This document shows, piece after piece, positions 25,401 to 32,473 of a stretch of 64,000 nucleotides of DNA. Positions within the stretch are counted from its first letter, which is position 1, and every line of letters begins with the position of its first letter. Location: the NCBI RefSeq assembly GCF_046250175.1, contig NZ_CP176468.1; one strand, given 5' to 3'. The stretch comes from Psychromonas sp030397575 (GTDB lineage: Bacteria > Pseudomonadota > Gammaproteobacteria > Enterobacterales > Psychromonadaceae). Made by a program: the position numbers and the translations under genes. Below the pieces are notes generated by a model. It was not told where the DNA came from. It did not search any database and worked only from the letters and a program-made list of their open reading frames with translations.

Positions 25401-26192
25401 CTATGACTTTAAATCTGCAGGGAAAGGTGCTTTTAACCACTTTTGCGATAAGTCTTCTAAGACATCATTTTGTTTTGCGGCTTGAATTAATCGATTAACT
25501 TCAGTCAATAGCTCATTCTCACCTTTCATTACACCTACATAACATGGTGAGTTATGAAGCAAGAACTTAGTCTCAGGCGCTTTATCTGGGTAGCGAGTTG
25601 CAATTTCAGTCACGACTAAGTTACCCGTGGCAATTAAGCTAACTTGGCCAGATAAAAATGCTGATAATGTACTGTTGTTATCTTCAAAACGTTTAATTGT
25701 AGTACTATCAGGGACTAGTTTACTTAATTCTAAATCTTCAACAGACCCGCGTGTTACACCCACTGTTTTATCCGCTAAACCTGCAGCATCGGTTACATCT
25801 TCTGACTCTGTTCCAAATACCCCTAGGAAAAATGGTGCATAGGCTTCACTAAAGTCTACTACTTTTTCTCGAGCTGGGTTTTTCCCCATGCTTGAGATAA
25901 CTAAATCCACTTTGCCTGTTTGTAGATAAGGGATACGGTTTGCACTAGTTACTGGAATGAGCTCTAACTTAACACCCAGTTCTTTGGCTAAATATTTGGC
26001 CATATCAATATCGTAACCTTGAGGTTGTAAATCCGTTCCAACAGATCCAAAAGGCGGAAAGTCTTGAGGTACTGCAACTTTTAGCACCGATGCTTGTTTA
26101 ATGTCTGCTAATTTATCTGCTTGCACTGATTGAGCAGAAAAAAGCAACGTTGTTGATAAAACCACACTTGATAGAACCTTTAAAAATTTCAT
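25401..26192 (-). CDS. Periplasmic binding protein of the purine-operon ABC importer
   Basis: Family 3 solute-binding protein of 263 residues. The signal peptide MKFLKVLSSVVLSTTLLFSA ends near SVQA, so it is periplasmic. LKVAVPQDFPPFGSVGTDLQPQGYDIDMAKYLAKEL is the usual opening, with RIPYLQTGKVDLVISSMG and the PAREKVVDFSEAYA segment following. The carboxylate-binding Arg is within NPARE, consistent with an amino-acid-like or ureide substrate carrying a carboxylate, such as allantoate or oxalurate (inferred). First gene of the ten-gene operon, 44 bases after the predicted +1 of a sigma-54 promoter. Confidence 0.93.
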   Translation of the reverse strand: MKFLKVLSSVVLSTTLLFSAQSVQADKLADIKQASVLKVAVPQDFPPFGSVGTDLQPQGYDIDMAKYLAKELGVKLELIPVTSANRIPYLQTGKVDLVISSMGKNPAREKVVDFSEAYAPFFLGVFGTESEDVTDAAGLADKTVGVTRGSVEDLELSKLVPDSTTIKRFEDNNSTLSAFLSGQVSLIATGNLVVTEIATRYPDKAPETKFLLHNSPCYVGVMKGENELLTEVNRLIQAAKQNDVLEDLSQKWLKAPFPADLKS

Positions 26193-26216
26193 CTTTTATC
26201 TCCATGTTTTATAAAA

Positions 26217-26232
26217 TGAAACGATTGAAACT
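26217..26232 (-). promoter_or_regulatory. Partial -24/-12 copy 30 bp downstream of operon promoter
   Basis: TGAAACGATTGAAACT resembles the adjacent sigma-54 element but lacks the GG and GC, and lies exactly 30 bp nearer the gene, at about +5 to +20. The counterpart upstream of the NCS2 permease is at 6335-6350 with the same offset. ACTATTC follows directly in both. Confidence 0.5.
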
Positions 26233-26246
26233 ATTCGGTGTAATTG

Positions 26247-26262
26247 TGCAACGATTGTGCCA
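26247..26262 (-). promoter_or_regulatory. Sigma-54 promoter of the ten-gene purine operon
   Basis: On the minus strand, TGGCACAATCGTTGCA matches the RpoN consensus TGGCAC-N5-TTGCA exactly. The predicted +1 is near 26236, and the binding-protein ATG is at 26192. All downstream genes to 16164 have gaps under 100 bases and no internal terminator that I could find, so this promoter can drive importer, regulator and ureide enzymes together. Confidence 0.85.
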
Positions 26263-26355
26263 TTTAGTTTGTATTTTTAAAAGATCTTTTAAAACATTAA
26301 CTTAGTTTCTTTACGTGAGTTAAATAAAAAATATTGTTATCAATTTATATTAATC

Positions 26356-26372
26356 TGGTGCGATCGTTGCAC
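26356..26372 (+). promoter_or_regulatory. Plus-strand sigma-54-like site for the GNAT-nitrilase gene, or enhancer dyad
   Basis: TGGTGCGATCGTTGCAC has GG and GC at sigma-54 spacing and faces the GNAT-nitrilase gene; predicted +1 near 26382 would give a 182-base leader. It also forms an imperfect dyad (GTGCGA-TCG-TTGCAC). It lies 110 bp from the operon promoter, while the equivalent pair at the NCS2 gene is 111 bp apart. Confidence 0.55.
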
Positions 26373-26563
26373 TATTTGAGGGCAATTCTATTTGTTTATT
26401 TAAACGTCAGTGCTGAGTTTCAATGGAGTGTATAAAGGTGTTTTTATTAATGTATTTCAATAGTATATTGAAGTTTATCAGTCGATTTAGGTTACAAAAA
26501 ATGCTCTGTATATGTTAGTTGAGCAAATTCGAATCAAGTATTTATATTCAAGTAGGTCTTACC

Positions 26564-28084
26564 ATGCAAAATATAGAAAATATTGAATTGTCATTATTGA
26601 GCCTTGATGATTATCAAGAGTTGAAACAGATTATGATTGAGGCTTATACCACATTAGATGATCCCTACCGAGAAGAGCATCAAATTAAATTTTTAATTGA
26701 TAAGTTTCCTGAAGGACAAGTGGTTATTAAAGTTAATGAACAGATTGCTGGGTGTGCACTGTCTATTAAAGTGGATTATGCCGCTTTCGATGATAGCCAT
26801 ACATATAACGAAATCACTGGTAACGATACCTTCAATACTCATCGCAGTTATGGTGATACTTTATATGGTGTGGATGTTTTTATTAAACCTGAGTTTAGAG
26901 GATTGAGACTCGGCAGACGTTTATATGATTATCGAAAAGAGCTCTGTGAAAGAGCAAATCTGAAAGGCATTACTTTTGGTGGTCGAATACCTAATTATCA
27001 TAAATATTCAGAGCAAATATCGCCAAAGGAATATATAGATAAAGTAAAACGTAAAGAGATACATGATCCTGTATTAAATTTTCAGATATCTAATGACTTT
27101 TACCCTGCCAGAATTATTAAAGGTTACTTGGAAGGTGATAAAGGCTCGAATGATTACGCAGTATTGTTGAAGTGGAGCAATATTTATTATGAAAAACCGA
27201 ATAAACAAACTATTCCAACTAAAAAATTAGTCCGTCTTGGGTTAATTCAATGGCAAATGCGTCCTTACAAAGATTTTGATGAATTAATGGAGCAAGCTGA
27301 ATATTTTGTTGACGCCGTTGCAAGTTATCATTCTGACTTTGCACTTTTCCCTGAATTTTTTAATGCTCCGTTAATGGCTGAGAATAACCATATTAGTGAA
27401 CCGCAAGCAATTCGTGAGTTAGCTAAATATACAGACACTATTGTACAAAAATTTACTGATTTAGCGATTAGCTACAATATTAATATTATCACTGGCAGTA
27501 TGCCTGAGATAGTAGATGATCGGCTTTATAATGTTGGGTATTTATGTCGTCGAGATGGCACCAAAGAGCGTTTCGAAAAACTGCATGTTACTCCTGATGA
27601 AACGAAAGTGTGGGGAATGGAAGGCGGGCACCACTTGAAAGCCTTTGATACCGACTGTGGCAAAATTGGTATATTAGTGTGTTATGACTCAGAGTTTCCT
27701 GAATTAAGTCGTATTTTAGCTGATGAAGGAATGGATATTCTGTTTGTGCCTTTTTTAACTGATACACAAAATGGTTATTCTCGCGTTAGAGCTTGCTCAC
27801 AAGCCCGTGCTATTGAAAATGAATGTTATGTCGCTATTGCTGGTGGTGTCGGGAACTTACCTAAAGTTCATAATATGGATATTCAGTATGCCCAATCAGC
27901 TGTCTTTACGCCTTGTGACTTTGCTTTTCCTGCTAATGGTATCAAGGCCGAAGCAACGCCAAATACAGAAATGATTTTAATTGCAGATGTAGATCTTTAT
28001 TTATTAAGGGAACTCCATCAATTTGGTAGTGTCAAAAACTTGAAAGATAGGCGTACCGACCTATTTAAATTAGAAAAATATTAA
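26564..28084 (+). CDS. GNAT acetyltransferase-carbon-nitrogen hydrolase fusion (YhcX-like)
   Basis: Bifunctional protein of 506 residues. An N-terminal GNAT domain (about 1-215) has the acetyl-CoA motif RGLRLGRRLYDY. A C-terminal nitrilase-superfamily domain (about 225-500) shows the Glu-Lys-Cys triad: Glu in LFPEFFNAP, Lys in RFEKLHVTPDE and Cys in GILVCYDSEFPE. Same architecture as B. subtilis YhcX, whose substrate is uncertain. I start at ATG 26564; a TTG at 26519 adds 15 residues without a ribosome-binding site. It is divergent from the ureide operon and shares its promoter region, so an amidase acting on a purine-derived amide is plausible but inferred. Confidence 0.88.
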   Translation: MQNIENIELSLLSLDDYQELKQIMIEAYTTLDDPYREEHQIKFLIDKFPEGQVVIKVNEQIAGCALSIKVDYAAFDDSHTYNEITGNDTFNTHRSYGDTLYGVDVFIKPEFRGLRLGRRLYDYRKELCERANLKGITFGGRIPNYHKYSEQISPKEYIDKVKRKEIHDPVLNFQISNDFYPARIIKGYLEGDKGSNDYAVLLKWSNIYYEKPNKQTIPTKKLVRLGLIQWQMRPYKDFDELMEQAEYFVDAVASYHSDFALFPEFFNAPLMAENNHISEPQAIRELAKYTDTIVQKFTDLAISYNINIITGSMPEIVDDRLYNVGYLCRRDGTKERFEKLHVTPDETKVWGMEGGHHLKAFDTDCGKIGILVCYDSEFPELSRILADEGMDILFVPFLTDTQNGYSRVRACSQARAIENECYVAIAGGVGNLPKVHNMDIQYAQSAVFTPCDFAFPANGIKAEATPNTEMILIADVDLYLLRELHQFGSVKNLKDRRTDLFKLEKY

Positions 28085-28717
28085 TTATTTAGATGAGTAT
28101 AAATGCAAAAACAGTCTGAAAAATGAAAGGGGCTGTTGATATGTTTATGAATATACATATCAAACGATGATGATAAACCATTGTTTTGATATGTATTATA
28201 GAAGTAAATCATATTTATATTAATTGTGTAAATAATAGTGATCTAAATACATGGTTGGTACGTATTCTTTTGGGGCGGCTTATACTGCTCAAAGTAGTTC
28301 AAATATTATATAAAGTGTTATGACTTTAAATACTTTACTTTTATAATAGATTGTTCTTATGAAACGCTGCTTGGTCAGAGAGCTATGTTTTTGTTTGTTA
28401 TGCTATTTTAAGGCAAAAACGAGTAACTATTTTTACCTCTTATTGGTTATTGTTGGTTTGTTTTATTAATATATTTTTTATTTTATAAAGGAGTATTTCT
28501 TTACCTGCTCTTGTAAAATAACTGGGTATATAGAACAGTTTTAAAGGACCTTTGAGAAGTGTTATTTATTTAGCCTTCCCAGATATTTAATTTGCAAACA
28601 AATTTTTAACATGATATTTTTTGCTAAATTTTTTATTTTTTTGTTGTGCTTATAATCACATTTAATTAAATATTTAAATGCTTTATCGGACAATTAACTA
28701 ATCAAATGGATATAGAA
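28085..28717. other. 633-base AT-rich intergenic region upstream of the OmpA-like gene
   Basis: No gene is supported. It holds three copies of a 7-base unit that can pair alternatively: GATATGT (28138-28144), ACATATC (28155-28161) and GATATGT (28188-28194). The second stem extends to 12 bp (28153-28196). The rest is AT-rich sequence expected to contain the porin promoter and a long leader; I could not fix a -10/-35 pair. Confidence 0.4.
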
Positions 28718-29782
28718 ATGATGAAACATAAAACCTCTCTTCTTGTTAGCACGCTTTTACTTACTCAATTCAACGCTGTTAATGCTGCAGAACAACCAGA
28801 CGCTGACACTTTAGTAGGTAATTACTACGGTGGTATTCATGGTGCATACATGAAAGCCGATAATGACCGTCTAGACCCTTCAGACAATCAATTTACACGT
28901 TCAGGTGGTATTGGTGTTGAGTTAGGTTACCGTCTATCTGCACCTGTAGAGCTTCGTTTATCTTACACTCGTTTCGCTGCAGAACTTCATGAAGGCGATA
29001 ACATTCAAGGTATTAACAAATACAACTTAGATGCATTGTACTTCCCAACAGAGCAAAACATTTACGTACTTGGTGGTGTTAACGCATTTGATTTTAATAC
29101 AGACACAGAAGCTGCTGTTAATGCAGGTCTAGGTTACCGTCAATACTTCACTGACCAGTTCGCTGGTTACTTAGAAGGTAAAGCAAACTACCAATTTGAA
29201 GATAAGCAAACTGATGCAATTGCACAAGTTGGTTTAGTTTACTTCTTCAGCACTAACGATAAAGTAGTGGCTGTTAAACCAGAGCCAGCACCGTATGTTG
29301 CACCAGTAGTTGTTGATACAGATAAAGACGGTGTTGCTGATGGTGTTGACCAATGTCCTGCTACACCAACTACAGATAAAGTAGATGAAGTAGGTTGTAC
29401 TGTATTTGAGCAAGAAAGACTTTCTTACCGTTTAGCTGTTAACTTTGATAACAACAAAGCTGTTGTAAAACCAGAGTACTACTCTGAATTATCAGACGTT
29501 GCTGCTTTCCTTAAACAGTACCCACACGTAGACATTACAGTTGATGGTTACACTTCAGTATTAGGTAAAGCAAGCTACAACCAACAGTTATCTGAAAAAC
29601 GTGCCGCTGCAGTTGCTAACTTATTAACATCTGAATACGGTATTGATTCTTCACGTGTAACACCTGTTGGTCACGGTGAAACAAACTTGATCGATTCAAG
29701 TAACACTGCTGAAGCACATAAAATGAACCGTCGCATTGAAATCAACATCAATGAAACGCGTAAAGTTGCTGTAGAACGTTAA
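28718..29782 (+). CDS. OmpA/OprF-family outer membrane porin
   Basis: Outer membrane protein of 354 residues. A signal peptide (MKHKTSLLVSTLLLTQFNAVNA) is followed by an eight-stranded barrel domain (about 25-185), a short linker with a type-3 thrombospondin-like calcium repeat (DTDKDGVADGVDQCPATP, containing one of a Cys pair with GCTVFE), and the OmpA C-terminal peptidoglycan-binding domain with DGYTS and the NRRIEI end. Start chosen at ATG 28718 after GGA; ATG 28706 and 28721 are also possible. Codon use is clearly biased to the optimal set, as expected for an abundant protein. Strong terminator follows. Confidence 0.93.
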   Translation: MMKHKTSLLVSTLLLTQFNAVNAAEQPDADTLVGNYYGGIHGAYMKADNDRLDPSDNQFTRSGGIGVELGYRLSAPVELRLSYTRFAAELHEGDNIQGINKYNLDALYFPTEQNIYVLGGVNAFDFNTDTEAAVNAGLGYRQYFTDQFAGYLEGKANYQFEDKQTDAIAQVGLVYFFSTNDKVVAVKPEPAPYVAPVVVDTDKDGVADGVDQCPATPTTDKVDEVGCTVFEQERLSYRLAVNFDNNKAVVKPEYYSELSDVAAFLKQYPHVDITVDGYTSVLGKASYNQQLSEKRAAAVANLLTSEYGIDSSRVTPVGHGETNLIDSSNTAEAHKMNRRIEININETRKVAVER

Positions 29783-29801
29783 TTTTACTGAGTAACTATT
29801 T

Positions 29802-29833
29802 AAACCCTCTAAGCGATTAGAGGGTTTTTTTTT
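29802..29833 (+). terminator. Intrinsic terminator after the OmpA-like gene
   Basis: AAACCCTCTAA / TTAGAGGGTTT, an 11-bp perfect stem with a GCGA loop, followed by a run of nine or more T. It is 20 bases past the porin stop. Confidence 0.95.
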
Positions 29834-29966
29834 GCCTATTATAAAATGGCTCTTATTTTTTATTCTCACTATTTATATTTTTTCAGAGTCTTGCCCAAGG
29901 TGATTACGTATATAACGGTGCTGTATCGTTTTGCTCTCTACAAGTGAGCCTACTTCATACTGTTGT

Positions 29967-30596
29967 TTATTTACTCGCTGTTAGGCCACAACCCGATAGC
30001 ACCATCTCGCATAAAAATGTACTAATTTGGGTAATATCTTTTTGTAGATATTCTGGCCTGTCTGTAATGAGTAATAACTCAGCTTGGTAAGTGGCATAAT
30101 GTTGTGTGCTGGACCAAATTAAAAAGATTAGCTTTTCAGGATCTACTTTTTTCATCTTTCCCTGTGCAATCCAGCTGTCTATTATTTTGCAGCTGTCTTT
30201 TAACCAAGTGCGAGTTTCTGTACGTAGGTACTCGTTTAGGTTGGGAGCTCCTTGGATGATTTCAGCTGCAAATATTTTTGATGCATTAGGATAATGAATC
30301 GCTTGTTCCACTTTGCTGTGTATATACTGCTCAAGTGTTTTGGCTGGATCATCTTCTTCGGTAATCTCGGTAAAGGCTTGGTTCCAAATAGATATAATGT
30401 TTTTTAGTAGTGCGTCGTACAATTTTTCTTTGCTAGGGAAATAATATAATAGATTAGCTTTAGGCAATCCTGCTGCGTCTGAAATTGCCTGAATGCTCGT
30501 ACCTTTGTAACCATGTTTAACAAATTCAGTTTCAGCTGCTTGTAATATTATTTGTGTCTTTTCGGCTCTTATTCTGCCTTTATTGCTTTTCCTCAT
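29967..30596 (-). CDS. RutR-like TetR-family regulator
   Basis: TetR regulator of 209 residues, closely resembling E. coli RutR: the DNA-binding helix AISDAAGLPKANLLYYFPSKEKLYDALL and the C-terminal IFLIWSSTQHYATYQAELL segment match the RutR family. RutR senses uracil/thymine and controls pyrimidine and some purine genes. I start at ATG 30596, preceded by AGGGA; the longer frame to 30653 has no such signal. It lies downstream of hpxO on the same strand with a 246-base gap, and a RutR-core palindrome is present in the hpxO promoter, so it is a candidate hpxO regulator. Confidence 0.87.
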   Translation of the reverse strand: MRKSNKGRIRAEKTQIILQAAETEFVKHGYKGTSIQAISDAAGLPKANLLYYFPSKEKLYDALLKNIISIWNQAFTEITEEDDPAKTLEQYIHSKVEQAIHYPNASKIFAAEIIQGAPNLNEYLRTETRTWLKDSCKIIDSWIAQGKMKKVDPEKLIFLIWSSTQHYATYQAELLLITDRPEYLQKDITQISTFLCEMVLSGCGLTASK

Positions 30597-30842
30597 TGTT
30601 TTCCCTATAGGTGAATCGATTTTATAAATATAAATGATAAGACGATAATACACGGGTTTTATAGTTGCTTATAGTCACTATATCTAACTGAAATTAATCG
30701 CCGATAAAGGCTTTATTAGTTTGCATTAGGTAAGGGTGGGTATGCTGAAAAACAGGTTCTTGAATACCTGTTAGTCAATATCAGCATACTTATTGGTTAA
30801 ATGATGAAATTTAATATTAAATCGTAATGCGGGATCGATTTT

Positions 30843-31997
30843 TTAGCCCAAAGGGCCACTGATGATCGTCTCTTTTAAACCTGCCATTATATTTTCACCA
30901 GTCTCTTTTTTAAGATCTTGGTACCACGCTTGAGTCACTTCCATATCAACACCATGTGTTACATCGCAGCGTTTACGCGCTTTGAGTACTAGATCTTTCG
31001 CACGTTGATTACGTTTAGATTGATAATCTAACAGCGCAGTGTGGATATCTTTTGTTTCTGTAAAAGCTTGACCGAGTACAACAGCATCCTCCATTGCAGA
31101 ACAACCTCCTTGACCAATATCTGGTGTCGTAGGGTGAGCAGAGTCCCCTAATAGAGCAATACGTCGATCAACATAGGTAGTGAATGGTTCAGCATCGTGA
31201 ATCTCAATGCGATTAGTCGTAGATGGGTCAATGGCTTGAATAAGTTTTTGTACTGGCTCAGCCCAGTCTGAGAAGTATCCGCTAAGATCGTCTTTTACGG
31301 TACTTCGATCTTCGGCTAAACCTAATGGTAGTGGTACATCAAAAAAGAAATAGAAACGGTTATCCGAAATAGGCATTAGGGAGATGCGTTTCCCGTCGGC
31401 AACGAAGGTTGTCCACTGATCTGCTGGTGCTATTGATGTATCAACATCAATTAAACCGTTCCAGTTTACATAACCTGCATAACGTTTTTCGACAGAATGA
31501 CCGAGGACAAATGATCGCGCTACAGAGTTAGCACCATCAGCTGCAATCATAAAGTCACCTTGTGCGCGACTACCATCGGTGAAATAGGCCGTCACACCTT
31601 GCTCATCTTGCTTTACACGTTCAATACGTTTATCAAATTGAATTTTCTCTTTACCCCAATGATCAATCATCATTGATTGTAAATCTGCACGTGACACAGG
31701 ACATGGTCGCTCCCCAACTTCTTCAATTAACGGAACTAGACTAAACTGTGTCATTATTGCTGCGGTTTTACCATCTTGATAGGCCATATTGAGCATCGGA
31801 CCACCTAGTTTATCCATAATATGCCCCATGCCGAGGTGATTCATACATTTCACTCCGTTGCACCAAACCGAAATGGCTGCTCCGACTGGTTTTATCTCTT
31901 TTACTGCTTCAAATACTTCGCATTCAATGCCTTGCTGCTTGAGTGATACTGCTGCTGAAATACCGCCAATACCTGCGCCTATTATTAATGCCTTCAT
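30843..31997 (-). CDS. hpxO: FAD-dependent urate hydroxylase HpxO
   Basis: Flavin monooxygenase of 384 residues converting urate to 5-hydroxyisourate with NADH and O2. It matches Klebsiella HpxO nearly throughout: FAD fold GAGIGGISAAVSLKQQGIEC at the start, KPVGAAISVWCNGVKCM, CPVSRADLQ, the DG motif AADGANSV, YAGYVNWNGL, FYFFFDVPLPLGLAEDRS, LLGDSAHPTTPDIGQGG and the C-terminal ISGPLG. The substrate-site Arg is expected in this fold near residue 204. Start ATG 31997 follows AAAGGGA; the longer frame from 32030 lacks a site and exceeds the 384-residue family length. A perfect sigma-54 promoter lies upstream. Confidence 0.96.
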   Translation of the reverse strand: MKALIIGAGIGGISAAVSLKQQGIECEVFEAVKEIKPVGAAISVWCNGVKCMNHLGMGHIMDKLGGPMLNMAYQDGKTAAIMTQFSLVPLIEEVGERPCPVSRADLQSMMIDHWGKEKIQFDKRIERVKQDEQGVTAYFTDGSRAQGDFMIAADGANSVARSFVLGHSVEKRYAGYVNWNGLIDVDTSIAPADQWTTFVADGKRISLMPISDNRFYFFFDVPLPLGLAEDRSTVKDDLSGYFSDWAEPVQKLIQAIDPSTTNRIEIHDAEPFTTYVDRRIALLGDSAHPTTPDIGQGGCSAMEDAVVLGQAFTETKDIHTALLDYQSKRNQRAKDLVLKARKRCDVTHGVDMEVTQAWYQDLKKETGENIMAGLKETIISGPLG

Positions 31998-32112
31998 GAT
32001 ATTTCCCTTTCTTAATGCGTTGTTATTCAATTTCGGTCTATTGGTATTAGCGATATCTTGTTATTTCTCTATGCATTTATTGGTTGCTAATACATTGCTG
32101 TATTGAAGGTAG

Positions 32113-32128
32113 TGCAACCAACGTGCCA
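32113..32128 (-). promoter_or_regulatory. Sigma-54 promoter of hpxO
   Basis: On the minus strand, TGGCACGTTGGTTGCA matches TGGCACG-N4-TTGCA exactly. Predicted +1 is near 32102, giving a leader of about 105 bases to the hpxO ATG at 31997. No repeat like that at +5 is present here, unlike the other two purine promoters. Confidence 0.85.
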
Positions 32129-32154
32129 ACCTAAGAAAAGGCTAAAACCATTTA

Positions 32155-32170
32155 CTTACCATATGGTTAG
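32155..32170. promoter_or_regulatory. RutR-like operator in the hpxO promoter region
   Basis: CTTACCATATGGTTAG is palindromic at 14 of 16 bases and contains ACCA-TA-TGGT, the core of the known RutR consensus TTGACCAnnTGGTCAA. It lies just upstream of the hpxO sigma-54 promoter (27 bp from its -24 end). The outer consensus bases match only partly. Assignment to the RutR-like protein encoded beyond hpxO is inferred. The remainder of 31998-32473 (476 bases) shows no other feature I can support. Confidence 0.6.
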
Positions 32171-32473
32171 TTTTTTGTTGGGTATTTAATCTAGTCATTT
32201 TTGCTACATGATAGTGCGATTCGCTCTATATTTGTGCGTTAGGTTGATGTAGGAGAGTTAAATTATGGTATCAAGATCGAATAAAAAGGAAGATATAAAT
32301 AAAAGGGGAAGTTTCGGTTGTACTTTAAAATAGGTAACTGTTTTTAGTGCTATACTTTTTATTGATTAGTCAATATGAGCTCATTTTCTAATAAACTAAA
32401 ATCTCCATAATGTTTTGCTATTAAGTTCACCTTGAATTTTTACATGTACTCCTACTTTTTAAAGGATTTTTCA

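Noticed and set aside
32211..32230. Third distal element for hpxO (AGTGCGATTCGCTC).
   Set aside because: It matches only the first half of the distal copies at 6475 and 26356 and lacks the GC of a -12 element, so not listed as a site.
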